Origin: Macrotis lagotis
Taxonomy: Eukaryota; Chordata; Mammalia; Peramelemorphia; Peramelidae
Reading direction: 5' to 3'
Length of the DNA stretch: 64,000 nucleotides
Assembly: GCF_037893015.1 (NCBI RefSeq)
Contig: NC_133658.1
Location: forward strand, 631,996,211 to 632,060,210
The position numbers and the translations under genes were made by a program. Shown here one piece after another: positions 1-11,221 of this stretch; the stretch's first letter is position 1, and each line of letters starts with the position of its first letter. The notes under the pieces are model-generated. The model searched no databases and had not been told where the DNA came from. It saw nothing but the letters and a program-made list of their open reading frames with translations.

Positions 1-262
1 AAGCATAAACTCAGAAGAGAAACAATATCAATATGTCTATATGTGACATCTCAAAAAAATTGGTCTAAAGTCCAAAAACTCTTCTAGGAAGAGTTCAAAA
101 AAATATTTTTAAAAATTAAATAAGAGAAAAGGAAAAATAAGGAAAAGAAATTATAGTTCAGCAAGAAAAGCATAAAAAAGAATGAACAACTTGGAAAAGA
201 AAGCAGGAAAATAGTGATTAAGGAAATCAACTTCTTTAAAAAATAGAATGGGGGTATGTGGG
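1..262 (+). mobile_element. LINE-1 ORF1 fragment, cut by window edge
   Basis: This A-rich stretch matches 860-1080 in order and wording (the run AATTGGTCT, then AGTCC..AAA, then the Lys/Glu-rich coiled-coil coding part). It is therefore the N-terminal half of a LINE-1 ORF1 from another copy of the same family. All frames are broken. It stops where a new LINE-1 5' UTR begins near 263, so two copies lie head to tail. Confidence 0.6.
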
Positions 263-680
263 AGGGGCTGCACAAAGAGACAAGATGACAGAGAGAAGCC
301 AGGAAGCTGTCTGAGCTCTCCCTAGGTTGACGCAGAAACAACATTAAGTCAAAACTCTAAACAGATTCTGGAGAGACAAACTGCAAAAAGAAAGAGTGAA
401 ATAGTTTTTGCATCTTAGGATAACTTTGATGGATTTCAGGAAAGTTCTCTCTCACTTTGTTAAAAGGGGAGAACAACACAAAACAGAGTGTCAGGTCAAG
501 TCAGCAGGAAATATTGAAACAGAACAAAAAAACCATAGCCATCTATAGAACCCCAGCACAAAGGGCATGACTAGCCTAGGTCATACCATCACAATAGGAA
601 AGTAGCAATCACATGACACCCTGGCATAGAAAGTCAAATCAGAACCATGACTTCAGCACAAAAAAACTTAAATTAGGATA

Positions 681-1500
681 GTGCCCCCTGTGACCCAGAA
701 GCAAAACTCAGCCTGTACAATTGAGGAGGAAAAAAGGGGAAAAAAAGAAAGAAACCTGATCATAGGAAGTTACTATGGTGATGAGGAAGATCAAAACACA
801 AACACAGAAGAGAACAGAATAATAAAAATACCTAAATGTAAACCTACCCCAAAAGAATATAAATTGGTCTCAAGTCCCAAAAGCCCTCTTGGGAGAAAAA
901 TCAATTAAAAGAGAGAGACAGAAGAAAAATTAAGAGAAGTGAGAGTTTAGCAGGAGAATTAAGAAAAAAGAGTGAAAAGTTTGGAAAGGAAAGCACAAAT
1001 TTTGACTGAATAAAAACCAACTCCTTAAAAATCTATAATTTGTTAAATAGGAAAAATTCACTTCCTTAAAGAAGATTTGACGTAACGGAAAAGGAGGTAA
1101 GAATACTAACTGTTATGATATCCTGGAACAAAAGGCTAGTATAAATATTGAAAGAATCCACCAATCACCACCTGAAAGAAATCCCAAAATGAAAATCCCC
1201 AAGGAATAGTGTTATCAAATTCCGAAACTGTCATGTCAAGGAAAAAATATCAAGGAGTCAGAATCAGCATTATAAAGGACATAACAGCTTCTAAATTGAA
1301 GGACTAGAAGGCTTAAAATATGATATTCTAAAAGGCAAATGGGCTTGCATAGCAACCAAAAATTAATCACCCAGTAAATTTAAGCATGATCTTACAGGGA
1401 AAAGATGGACATTCAAATGAAATTGGGGACTTTCAATCTTTGCAGATGAAAACACCAGTGTTGATAAGAATACAAACACAAATACAAGACTCAAGAGAAA
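681..1500 (+). pseudogene. LINE-1 ORF1 relic (RNA-binding protein)
   Basis: ORF1 encodes the RNA-binding trimeric protein that coats LINE-1 RNA. The 75-codon open piece at 681-908 contains NLIIGSYYGDEED, matching the ORF1 starts of M1 (27771, minus) and M2 (60879, minus; VLNIGSYYS). Lys/Glu-rich coiled-coil coding sequence follows with many stops. Further on is a diverged form of the ERIHQPPPER segment that also occurs in the HAL1-like ORF1 at 34911-35303. Not functional. Confidence 0.65.
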
Positions 1501-2019
1501 TAAAAACAGGTAAGCCAGGATAAAAAGGAAAGGTGTTTTTCAATGTGTTTACATCATTACATGAGAAGATAAGATTTGTAACTAGAAAAATTTTAGGGCA
1601 ATAAGGAGTATATAGAGGTAGATTGTGTCGTATAAGATGACTTTGATGTGATAATATCAAAAAATATTGAGGTCAAAAAAACAGATTGTTCTGGGAGAAG
1701 AAAGAGAAAAGGGGAGATGGAATATGGCAAATTGCATGTAATTTAGACAAAAAATTACAGTACGGGGGAAAAACAGGGGGGTGTGCTTTTCTCTCATTAG
1801 ATTTGGGTTAAAGAAGAATTAACATACATACTCATGTATGTAAATTTAACTCAACAAATACGCTAGTAGGAAAGGAAAGGGTAAATAAAGGAGGAACTGA
1901 TAGAAGGAAGGGCAAATTGAAGGAGACAGTGGTCTATGGACTGAACATTGGTGAGGAGATACTGGGTGAAAGGAGAGTGAAAAGTGAAAAACAGGAAAAA
2001 TAGGATGGAAGAAAATATA

Positions 2020-2640
2020 CATTAGTAGTCACAAGTATGAATTTAAATGGGATGAACTCTCCTATTAATAGGAAGCATATAGGAGACTGGAATAAAAACA
2101 GGAATACAGCAATATATTATTGTTTACAATCAACTCATTTGAAGCAGAGAGGTACACACAAGGTCAAAGTAAAAGGGTGAACCAAATATATTTTGCTTTG
2201 GGTGAAATAAAAAAAAGGGTACCAATCATGATCTCAGAAAAAGCAAAAGCAAAAGCAAAAATATATCTGATTAAAAGTTTCAAGGATACATCTTTCTAAG
2301 AGGTACCATAGACAATGAAATAATATCAATACTAAACACATATGCACCAAATAATATGTCATCCAAAATATTAGTGGAGAAATTTAGTGAATTTCACAAA
2401 CAAATAAACAGCAAAACTAAATTAATGAGGACCTCAGTCTTCACTCAGATCTAGAGAAATGTAATCAGAAAGTAAACAAGAAAGATGCTAAGGAGGTGAA
2501 TGGAAATTTAGAAAAGTTAGGCCTGATAGATCTCTGGAGAAAATTAAGTGTGTATAGAAAGAAGTATATATTTTTCCTCAGTGGTACTGTCACCTTCAAA
2601 AAAAACTGACCATGTATTATGGAATAAAAATATAACTATC
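2020..2640 (+). pseudogene. LINE-1 ORF2 relic, endonuclease domain
   Basis: Conceptual reading gives MNLNGMNSPINRK near 2040, equivalent to the conserved start of the APE-type endonuclease of LINE-1 ORF2. The ISEKAKAKAKI segment and IDNEIISILNTYAPNN follow (the ILNxYAPN endonuclease motif). Further on is KVNKKDAKEVNGNLEKLGL. Frameshifts and stops interrupt it, and sequence after about 2640 is lost. The domain would nick target DNA for reverse transcription. Confidence 0.7.
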
Positions 2641-2982
2641 TATGCAGAAATGACTTTTTATTTCTCATATGAATTTACTTATAATTTTTTTCTAACAAAG
2701 TAAATTTTTGGAATTTTGACTGGTAGGGCACTAAATAAGTAGATTAATTTAGGTAGAATTTTCATTTTTATTATATTAGCTCAGCCTGTCCATGAGCTCC
2801 TGTTATTTGCCCAGTTATTTAAATCTGATTTGACTTGTGTGATAAGTGTTTTGTAATTGTTTTCATAAAGTTTCTGAGTCTGCCTTGGCAGGTAGACTCC
2901 CAAGTATTTTACATTGTCTGAAGTTACTTTGAATGGGATTTCTCTTTCTAGCTCATTCTACTGTATCTGCTAGTCATATATA

Positions 2983-2984
<2 letters not shown>

Positions 2985-3058
<74 letters not shown>
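2985..3058. repeat. (AC)n(AT)n(GT)n composite microsatellite
   Basis: There are 16 AC units (2985-3016), 8 AT units (3017-3032) and 13 GT units (3033-3058). AC and GT arms are reverse complements, so the block is one self-complementary palindrome. It lies inside the LINE-1 RT relic. Confidence 0.95.
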
Positions 3059-3062
<4 letters not shown>

Positions 3063-3410
3063 ATATATATTTAAGTTGAGGATTTATGATAGTTTATTTC
3101 ATATCCTGTGACTTTGCTAAATTTGCTAATTATTCCTACTAGTTTCTTAGATGATTTTTTTCCAATTTTCTAGGTATACAATCATGTCATCTGCTACGAG
3201 TGAGAGTTTTGTTTCTTCCTCCCCAACTATAATTACTTCAATTTCTTTTTCTACTCTTGTTGTTGAACCTAATATTTCTTATACACTATTGAATAGTAGA
3301 GGTAATAATGGGCATCCTTAGTTCACCTCTTGTATTATTGGGAATGCCTCTATCTTATCCAATTGCATATAATGCTTGTTGATGTTTTCAGATAGATACT
3401 GCTTATTATT

Positions 3411-3809
3411 CTAAGGAACAATTCCTATGCTTTCTACTGTTCTTAGTAGGAATGGATGCTGTATTTTGTCAAAGGCTTTTTCACCATCTATTGATATAAT
3501 CATATGATTTCTGATTGCTTTGTTATTTATATAATTAATTATTCTAACAGTTTTCCTAATACTGAAGCAACCCTGCATTCCTGGGATAAATCCTCCTTGA
3601 TCATAGTATATCATCCTAGTGATAACTTGCTGTAATCGTTTTGCTAAGCTTTTATTTTCTTTCTCTGTTTTGACACTTCCTTTTTTACATATCAGCACCA
3701 TATAAGTGTCATTTAAAGGGTTAGGCAGAATTCTGTCTTCGCCTATTTTCCAAAGAGTTAATTTAGATTTGAGAGTAAGATTCAGGTGGTTCCCTTCTCC
3801 TCCCTTCAT
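3411..3809 (-). pseudogene. LINE-1 reverse transcriptase relic
   Basis: A 132-codon open frame on the minus strand carries [20 protein letters not shown] and the [20 protein letters not shown] block, which is the LINE-1 RT core (fingers/palm, first catalytic Asp in the SIDGEKAFD segment). The usual [17 protein letters not shown] piece is deleted between KTEKENK and SLAKRLQQ. The RT box continues to the left at about 3183-3200, where FADD reads VADD ([11 protein letters not shown]). The RT is broken. Confidence 0.8.
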
Positions 3810-3989
3810 CCCCTCTCTTGCAATAGGCCCTTTTCACCTCTTTTTTATAACATGATTTATGCCATTCAATCGCTTCCATCTTCCTGTCTCCTTACTGTTC
3901 CCCTTTTTAAGGAGACATTGTTTTTAAATCATTCTATCAGAGTCATGGTTAAGTCATGAGTGTCCATTGTTTCTGGCTAGGCATATTTT

Positions 3990-4682
3990 CTGTAAAAAGT
4001 GTTAACAATTCTCGAGAGTTTTCCAGGTAGGGATATAGTCAGTTTCATCTTATTGGCTAGCAGTTTTTTTTCCCTTTACCCTTTCTTTTAATATTTTCAT
4101 GATGCTATTGAATCTCCAGGCTGAAGTTGAAATTTTCCATTTAGCTCTGCTCTTTTCAGCAGGAAAATTTGGAAGTCTCCTATTTTATAAAATGTCCATC
4201 TTTTTCCCTGAATGAAAACTCACTTGTGCCAGATAGGGAATTCTTGCCTGCATTCTAAGTTCCCTTGGTTTTTGGAATATTTCATTCTAGGCCCCTCAAT
4301 CCCTTAATGCTGATGCAGTGAATTCTTGTGTAATCCTTAATATGGTTCCATGGCATCTAAATTGTTTCTTCCTGGTTGCTTGCAGGATTTTCTCCTTTAT
4401 CTGATAGTTCTGAAATTTGACCACAATATTCCTTGGTGTTTTCATTTAGGGATCTATTTCAAGCATGGACTGATGTATTCTTTCAGTTACTATTTTGCCC
4501 TCTGGTTCTATGATGTCGGGGGAATTTTCCATCACTAATCCTGTAGTATTAAGTACAGGCTATTTTATCTTCAATATTTTCAAGGATAGAGTACTGGCCT
4601 TGGAGTCAGAAGTACCTGAGTTTCAAATCCAGCCTAGTCATGTGGCATTGTGCAAGCCACTTAACCCCATTGCCTTAGAAAA

Positions 4683-4713
<31 letters not shown>

Positions 4714-5230
4714 TCCAGGAGCCAAATGATTCTTAAATTGATTTTCCTGGTTCTATTCTTTAGGTAAATGGTTTTGCTGATGAGGTATTTTACATTTTCT
4801 TCTGTTTTTACAATTTTTTGTTTGTAACAGATTCTTGCCCTCTCACAAAGTCATTAATTTCCATAGTCTCCATTTTTTTAGAGAAGAATTTTCTTCATTT
4901 ACCTTTTGTAACTCCTTCTCCAATTCATCAGTTCTATTTTTGAAGGAGTTTTCCATTTGTCCAACTGAGGTTTTGAGAGAATTATTTTTTTTTACATTTG
5001 TCCAATTGTGTTTTCCAAGGATTTGTTTTCTTGTTGCAAGGTATTTATTTTCTCTTGGGTTTATTTTCCCAATTTTTCCAATTGATTTTTAAACTCCTTC
5101 CTGATTGTTTCAAGGAAGTATTTCTGGACTGAAGACCAAATAATATTCTCAGAAGTTCTAGATATCTCTGAATTAGGGTCTATAGCTTCTGGCTAGTTTT
5201 CTATGGATTCCCCACGCTCCTCTCTGCTGA
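3990..5230 (-). pseudogene. LINE-1 or HAL1-type ORF1 relic
   Basis: On the minus strand the stretch reads as a Lys/Glu/Asn-rich coiled-coil coding region (5100-4800) followed by the ORF1 C-terminal part, whose coding sequence appears as complements of the conserved PAK..FQG segment near 4150-4250. A SINE splits it at 4582-4706. No frame is open for more than a few dozen codons on the coding strand. Confidence 0.5.
4582..4706 (+). mobile_element. tRNA-derived SINE, 5'-truncated, (TA)n tail
   Basis: Matches the SINE body from GGATAGAGTACTGGCC through AGTACCTGAGTT to CAAGCCACTTAACCCC. The 5' head (GGGGCAGCTAGG) is absent. It ends in about 12 TA units and a T run. Confidence 0.8.
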
Positions 5231-5983
5231 CCTTTCTTCTTTTTCCTAAGATCTTGTGTTGGGTGAGGGGCTGGTTCACAGAGGTTTGGTGCTGAGATCC
5301 CTAGAGTCTTTGCTCACTTGACTTAGTAGCTCTAAGTGGGACAGCCAGTAGTGGGTGCTGGTTGCTTTCTCTGAAGTCTCTCTGACCTTAATTTGAGGTC
5401 ATTTACCTAGACCTGGAGGGAGTGGGTGGAGCTTCTAGACATTTTTTTCTATGAACAATGTGGGCTAGACCCTGGGGCGAGAATATTAATTTCTCTTTTC
5501 AGCTGAGAGAGGTCTGCTCCTCACACCTGAGCCTGGGGGTGGGGGTGGGGGGGTGACTGAGCTGCTACTGTGCCTTTTTTGGGAAAAGGACTCCACTGAA
5601 ATGAAAGTATGGAATCCAGGGTCCTCTTGACCAGCTGAGCCAAGCAGATGGATGTCTAGTCACACTCTTCAACTCTCTATTGCTGGAACTTGCACTCTAG
5701 CCCTGCTGGGAATCCTCCCCACTCCCTGTGGACATCTGCTTCCATGGCCAAAGAGTATAAGACATCAGACACCAGGTCCCACAGTCAAAGCATCCATGGA
5801 TGTTCATAATTTAGTCCTGCCCTCACCCTGCCCCTGCTGGCTCTCTGCTCTCCGCCTCTTGCTCAGAACTTGAGGTAGATGTTCTTCTCCTACCTTCTTT
5901 TTCTGGGTTTTGTTAGTTATGAGGAAAGACTAGGAGACATTAGCACAGTGCCTGTCTCCAAAATTCAGTTCTTTATCAATTTT
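5230..5983 (-). mobile_element. LINE-1/HAL1 5' UTR part
   Basis: A comparatively GC-rich block with CCTGGG and GGGGGTGGG tracts lies upstream (minus strand) of the ORF1 relic, where the 5' UTR promoter of such elements lies. The plus-strand open frame at 5652-5873 is antisense to it and has no recognisable domain. Confidence 0.45.
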
Positions 5984-6130
5984 GGGGGTTTTTTTGCAAG
6001 GCAAATGGGGTTAAGTGGCTTGCCCAAGGCCACACAGCTAGGTAATTATTAAGTGTCTGAGACCGGATTTGAACCTAGGTACTCCTGACTCCAGGGTCGG
6101 TGCTTTATCCACTGTGCCACCTAGCCTCCC
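5984..6130 (-). mobile_element. tRNA-derived SINE with TSD
   Basis: Complete minus-strand copy from the T-rich tail (TTTTTTTGCAAGGCAAATGG) to the head complement CACCTAGCCTCCC. Flanks agree at 5967-5983 and 6131-6147 (AGTTCTTTATCA / AGCTCTTTATCA), a diverged TSD of about 15 bp. Confidence 0.9.
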
Positions 6131-6141
6131 AGCTCTTTATC

Positions 6142-6472
6142 ATTTTAAGGAAAACTCCATTTCTTCTTCTACCTTCTGCTGTTTATTTTTCAACATCTAT
6201 TGAGATGTTCATATGATTTTTATTAATTTTATTAATCTATCAATTGATCTATCACTTATGTTAATTGTTATCCTAATGCCTGTTATAAATCCTACCTGAT
6301 CTTAATATTCTCACCTAGCATTACTTGCTGTAATCTCTTTGCTAAACTTTATAATTTTGCATCAATATTCATTAGGGACATTGGTCTTAAAATTTTATTT
6401 GGCTTGTTTTTGGCTCTTCTTCCTTTAGGCATCAAACTACATTAGTGTTATTAAAGGAATTTGGCAGGACCT
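6142..6472 (-). mobile_element. LINE-1 ORF2 RT fragment
   Basis: The minus strand shows the RT region around CCCTAATGAATATTGATGC (coding the SLMNIDA segment) and the SIDxEKAFD region near 6200 (complement of CATCTATTGAGATG). It is heavily diverged and ends where LINE-1 C starts at about 6473. Confidence 0.7.
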
Positions 6473-6959
6473 TGCAGAGCCAAGATAATAGCACAAAGGA
6501 AGTTTCTGTAGTTTTTTCCAAAAGAACATTCAATGAAGCCTTTCAACAGATCCTCTGCCCTCCACCCCATAAAATCAGTAAAAAGTACTTTTCAGTGAAA
6601 TAACTTGGAGTAACTTCAGAAAAAGATCAGTCTCGTGTGGGTAAAAGGGGAGGTGTAGGTAGAAGAACTGGGAAGACAGTGAGAGACTTTTAGTCAATGT
6701 ACAGCTCAGGTCCCAGCATAGCTCCAAGCTCAACAGCCAGCACTGAGGATTCCACTCTCAACTTGGAGAGCAAGGTTACTCCCCTTGAAGAGTGTTGCAA
6801 TATTGAACTATACAGAGTTATCTTATTATGTAATTTTGCTATATATACTTTGCTCATATCTTACTTTTTTCCCAAAAAACCTTGGGATTTTAAACCCTTT
6901 ACAACAGGAATAGAGCTCAACATCAAAATCAGAAAAAAATGCACTAACCAACTACAATT

Positions 6960-7960
6960 ACTAACCAATAGGGATATAAAAACACCATCCGAGAGGAGGA
7001 AAGCAGTGAAAAATTGACTGCATGTGAAAACTCAAAGGAATTTATAAATTGGCATCAATTCTGAAAAGACCTCTTGGAAGATCTTTCAAAAGGATTTCAA
7101 AGCCCCCAAAGGGCACTAAAAGTGGAAAATAAATGAGTAATACAAGAGAATTATGAAAAATGGACTGAAGAAAACAATAACTTTTAAAAATAAAATTTCA
7201 CAGATAGAAAATAGAATTGATCAAGTAGAAAAGGAAAACGTTTTTTCAAAGTAAATTTACCAACTCAAAAATGAAACAAAAAAAGCTAACTGAAGAAAAT
7301 TAAAGATGAAATATTAGCATAGGACAAATAGAAACAAATGACTCTATGAAACACTATGATTCCATCAAAAAAAAACAAAAGGCTGAAAAACTCAGATAAA
7401 ATGTAAAGTACCTCTTAGAAAAAGTGAATAACTTGGAAAATAGATCCAATAGAGAAAGTTTTCAAATTATGGCTCTCCATGAAAATCATTATCAGAAAAA
7501 AAGAGTCTGGACAATATCTTGCAAGAAATTATCAGAAAACTTCCCTAATATCCTAGAATAAGAAGATAAAATATGCTTGAAAGAATTCAATGGTCACCCC
7601 CAGAAAAAGATCTGAAAATAAAAATATCTCAGCTAAATGAAAAAATTATATAAGCAATCAAAAAAAAAGAAGCAAAAGGATTACATAGACATTATCAACT
7701 TCAAAATTACAAGGGGTCCTATAATATTATATTTCTAAGGTCAAAGGGTCTTGTTTTACAGTCAAGAAACAACTACCCTGTAAATTTTAGCCATTTTTAT
7801 TCAGGGGAAAAGTTGGATGCCCAATGAAATAAAGGAATTTCAAACTTACCTTCTAAAAAGAACAGCATTGAAAAGAAATTTTGATCTTCAAATATAAGAC
7901 ACAAGAGATGCATTAAAAAGTAAACTGAAAAGGGAAAAATGTTAATAAGACTAAATTTTC
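6960..7960 (+). pseudogene. LINE-1 type C ORF1 relic
   Basis: Coiled-coil-type A-rich coding sequence with many stops. Near 7480-7640 a conceptual reading gives the decayed RNA-binding core (a diverged LDNILQEIIR-like helix, then the RIQWSPPEK segment matching RIHQPPPER elsewhere in this window). It is followed by a decayed C-terminal domain. Not functional. Confidence 0.55.
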
Positions 7961-9298
7961 TACATCCTTATACAGGAAGATAATAGATGGAAATCTCTTG
8001 AGAAAATTGTTTCTCTTAGAACACTCAAAAGAGCATAAATGGAGAGAGGGAGTGGGTATAAATTGACTGTGATGTGATCAGATTTACCTCATGAGGATTA
8101 CATTTAACTTGGGACAGTTGGAGGGAATTTTACTTGAAAATAGGATGTGAGTATACATTATTCATGATTTAAGAACTTGTAGGTTTTGAGAATTGTTCTA
8201 TCAGGACAGTTGAAAGTAGTATTCTTTGGTGGTTAAGAGCTATAAGCAATTAATTCTTGGGGGTCTAATTATTAAATTGGGAGAATAATGTGGAGACACT
8301 AGAGAATAAATGATACCACACGAAGGGGCACAAATAGTAGAAGGGAAGTAGTAATAAAATGACATTCCTACTTAAGTTAATTTGCTTTTTCAAATTTCAA
8401 AATATATTTTTGGATAGAAAAATAATAAAAAAATTCATGTGGAACAAAAAAGATAAAGTAAATTGAGGGAATTAATGAAAAAATGTAAAGGAATATGGAC
8501 TAACCATCACAGATATAAAATTATATAATAATCAGATTGGTATTAGCCAAGAAATAGAGTGGCAAATCAAGGAAATAGATTATATAAAACATAGTAGTAA
8601 ATGATTATGATAACCACCTGTTTGATAAACCTTCAGATTCCAACTTCTGACATAAAGACTTACTTTTTGATAAAACCTACTGGGAAAACTGGAAAATAGT
8701 ATGATAGACTAGGCATAGACCAATATCTCACACCTTATAGCAAGAGAAGATAAAAATGATTTTGACATAAAATATGATACAAGGAAATTTAGAGAGCAAG
8801 GAATAGTTTATCCCTCAAATCTAAGGTGGAAAGAAGAATTTATGATGAAACAAGAGATAGAGAACACTATGAAATGCAAAATGGATAATTTTTCTTAATA
8901 AATTACACATCTTGCACAAACAAACCCAATGCAATGAAGATTAGAAATAACTGAGAAATCTAAGATAAAATTTAAGGCAAGGGCTTCTGATAAAGAACTT
9001 TTCAAATATATAGAGAACTGAGTCAAACATATATGTATGCAAGTCATTCCCCAGTTGATCAATGGTCAATGGCAGTTTTCAGAAAAAGAAATTAAAACTG
9101 TAGTCATTTTAAAAAATGTTCTAAGTCACTACTAAATATTGAAATGAAAATTAAAACATATCTGAGTTACTTCCTCATACCTATGCAAATGACCATAATG
9201 ACAGAAAAGTAATATATTGAATGTTGGAAAAGATGTGGGAAAAATTAGCATACCAATTCATTCTTTATAGAGTGGAGAATTGATCCTACTATTCTTTT

Positions 9299-9459
9299 TT
9301 TCATTCTTTTTATTGTTTTTTTATTTTAGGCAATGGGGTTCAGTGACTTGCTCAGGGTCACACAGCTAGGCGATTACTAAGTGTCTGAGACCTGATTTGA
9401 CCTCAGGTCCTCCTGACTCCAGGACCAGTGCTTTATCCACTGCACCACCTAGCTGCCCA
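9299..9459 (-). mobile_element. tRNA-derived SINE with TSD
   Basis: Minus-strand SINE with T-rich tail at left and head complement CACCTAGCTGCCC at right. Flanking copies ATCCTACTATTCTTTT (9283-9298) and ATCCAACCATTCTTTT (9460-9475) form a 16-bp TSD with two mismatches. It splits the ORF2 end of LINE-1 C. Confidence 0.92.
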
Positions 9460-10227
9460 ATCCAACCATTCTTTTAAGAAGTTTAGAGGTATGACCAAAG
9501 GGCTATTAAACTGTGTATACCCTTTGTTCCAGCAATATCACTGTATACCAAAGAAATCATTAAAATGGGGAAAGAATTTACAAATATAGAAATATTTAAA
9601 GAAGCATTCTTTGTGATAGAAGAGAACTGGAAATTAAGGAGATTCCAATTAATGAGGGAATGGAAAATCAAGTTGTGGAATAGGACGCAATAGGATACTA
9701 TCATGCTGTATAAAATGATGAATGGGTACATTTCAGGAAAAAAGAAAACCTGACCTGATGCTGAGTAAATAGAGCAGAACTAGGAAAACATTGTACACAG
9801 TAATAGCAATATTGTGAGATGATCAGTTATAATAAATTTAGCTCTTCTTAGTAATATAATGATCCAACATAATTACAAAAGACTCAATGGAAAATATTAT
9901 CCACATTCAGAGAAAGAATTATGAAGTTTGCTATTTTATGCTATTTTTTTTCTTTTTTTTAGTGTATCCCTTTTGTTGTTTCTTCTTTCACTTAACTAAT
10001 GAGAAATATGTTTTACATTATTGGACATGCATAACATCTACCAACTTGAAGAAATATTCAGGAAGGTTTTGGAAAAGGAGGAAGACAAAAATATGGAATT
10101 CAAAATATTATACAAATGAATGTTAAAAACTACCTTTACATATAACTGGAAAAAAGTACTATTTGTAAATAAAACAGGAATTTCTGGGGTGGAACCAAGA
10201 TTGTGGTAGGAAGCTAACAAGTTCAGT

Positions 10228-10680
10228 TGTCCCTCAGGTCCCTTGCCCCTAAAATTTGCCTTCCCAGTCCAGCAACAAAGAGCCGGTAATTTTCCACTAT
10301 AGCCCCCTGCAGTATTCTAACATCCTGTTTACGAAACCCCCTTCTGTCCCCATTCCAACACCTGGAACTGCAAGGAATGTGCTGCCATATGAATCCTATT
10401 CTTGGCTTTGTCTCCCATATGCATGGTTCCCCCCTTTCTGACCTGAGGTGGAAAGCCCCCTCACCTGGGTGGAAAGTCCCCAGGTAAAATAGTGACCATG
10501 CATGACTTTAGGTTATGATAAGAAGTAAACAAGGATGTGGTTTTTCATTATATAAGTTTGCTTGTACCTGTATCAATTTGCTATATTCTTGGATGCTTCC
10601 AGACAATCAGCCCTCGATTCTAGTAATTAAATTTTCCTAAATTCTGATTGACTTGCCTAAATTCTTGTGGCCTTCCCACA
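10228..10680. mobile_element. Candidate solo LTR in P1 5' UTR
   Basis: Comparison with the M1 and M2 5' UTRs shows that GGAAGCTAACA.. at 10208 and CTTTCCCTAGCAAAGATAC at 10693 are close neighbours in a normal copy, so about 450 bp is extra here. The extra block starts TGTCCC and ends CCCACA, carries a TATATAAG box at 10549-10556 and an ATTAAA signal near 10625, and has no coding content. This fits a solo LTR. A clean 4-6 bp TSD was not found, and the exact ends and retrovirus class are unknown. Confidence 0.42.
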
Positions 10681-11221
10681 AGCAGAAACACCTTTCCCTA
10701 GCAAAGATACATGAAACCTCTACTCTAACATTCACACATTCACACTACAGATCCCATAAAAAAAAAAAAAAAAGATTCAAAGAAGTTTTTATCTGCAGAC
10801 ATCTTGGAGGATCTTCATTGAAGGTCTGTTATTTGAAGGGGAAAGGGGGAAGAAAAGTTCAGGAGGTAGTAGAGTGGGGAAAGCAAGGAGGAGGCTTTAA
10901 GCTACAGTACAATCCAGGTCCCAACGGCTTGATTATTAAAACGATTCTGGAAGTTGGATAGCAAACCAGCAGGGAGGATCCCAACCTCAAAGTCTGAACA
11001 CTGAAAACACAGGGGGTAAAAGACAGGACTGGGTTGGGAACAATTCTCTTTTAAGTCAGAATGTGTACATAAATGGGGAGGAGAACTTTTGCTTAGGCAA
11101 GGCCTGGACTACATTGGCAACATCTTGGCCAGCAACAAGCCAGGGATCAAACCCCAGTCGAAGCAAAATAAAAGCCTGTATCTGTACTCCATATAACCCA
11201 GCAGCAGAACTATAACAACAA
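10681..11221 (+). promoter_or_regulatory. P1 LINE-1 5' UTR
   Basis: The segment from GATTCAAAGAAGTTTT (10774) through CTTGGAGGATCTTC matches the M1 5' UTR read from its minus strand. It includes a 15-base A run at 10758-10773, which in M1 is GAAGAAAAAGAGAA. In an active copy this region would hold the internal RNA polymerase II promoter; here it is a relic. The 102-codon open frame at 10653-10961 overlaps it and is chance. Confidence 0.6.

Larger units (their letters stand above)
263..2645 (+). mobile_element. LINE-1, 5' part (5' UTR, ORF1, endonuclease start)
   Basis: The order is that of a LINE-1 5' end. A 5' UTR (about 270-700) opens with an ACAAGATGACAGAGAG start, a decayed form of the CAAGATGGCGG start seen in other copies here. 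An ORF1 relic follows at about 718-1500, then a purine-rich spacer of roughly 500 bp, then the start of ORF2 from about 2030. The copy ends abruptly near 2645 where minus-strand LINE-1 begins, so reverse transcriptase and 3' UTR are missing. No TSD was identified. Confidence 0.7.
2650..6175 (-). mobile_element. LINE-1, minus strand, large internal deletion
   Basis: Read on the minus strand: a GC-richer 5' UTR (about 5983 back to 5230), an ORF1 relic with coiled coil (5230-3990), a short spacer (3990-3770), then directly reverse transcriptase (3770-2660). The endonuclease domain and the start of RT are missing, so this is an internally deleted copy or two abutting copies. Two SINEs interrupt it. 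The ORF1 part could instead belong to a HAL1-like element next to an unrelated RT fragment. Family and exact ends are uncertain. Confidence 0.6.
6473..10182 (+). mobile_element. LINE-1 type C, internally deleted
   Basis: The 5' start near 6475 (GCAGAGCCAAGATAATAG) resembles a LINE-1 AAGATGGCGG start. An ORF1 relic spans about 6960-7960 with long Lys/Glu coding tracts. A spacer follows (7960-8400), then a jump straight to the C-terminal third of ORF2 (8400-9780), then a 3' UTR (9780-10182) with GAACATTGTACACAG-like wording and a final AATAAAACAG. The endonuclease and most of RT are missing. A SINE is inserted at 9299-9459. The 3' UTR type, from memory, is shared with opossum LINE-1, which suggests an older family than P1, M1 and M2. 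Confidence 0.7.

Noticed and set aside
2985-3058. Regular repeat that might suggest a CRISPR array or satellite
   Set aside because: Dinucleotide microsatellite with no spacers; the window is mammalian.
10653-10961. 102-codon plus-strand frame with a Lys run
   Set aside because: Runs through the P1 LINE-1 5' UTR and the A15 tract; no conserved protein match and no equivalent frame in M1 or M2.
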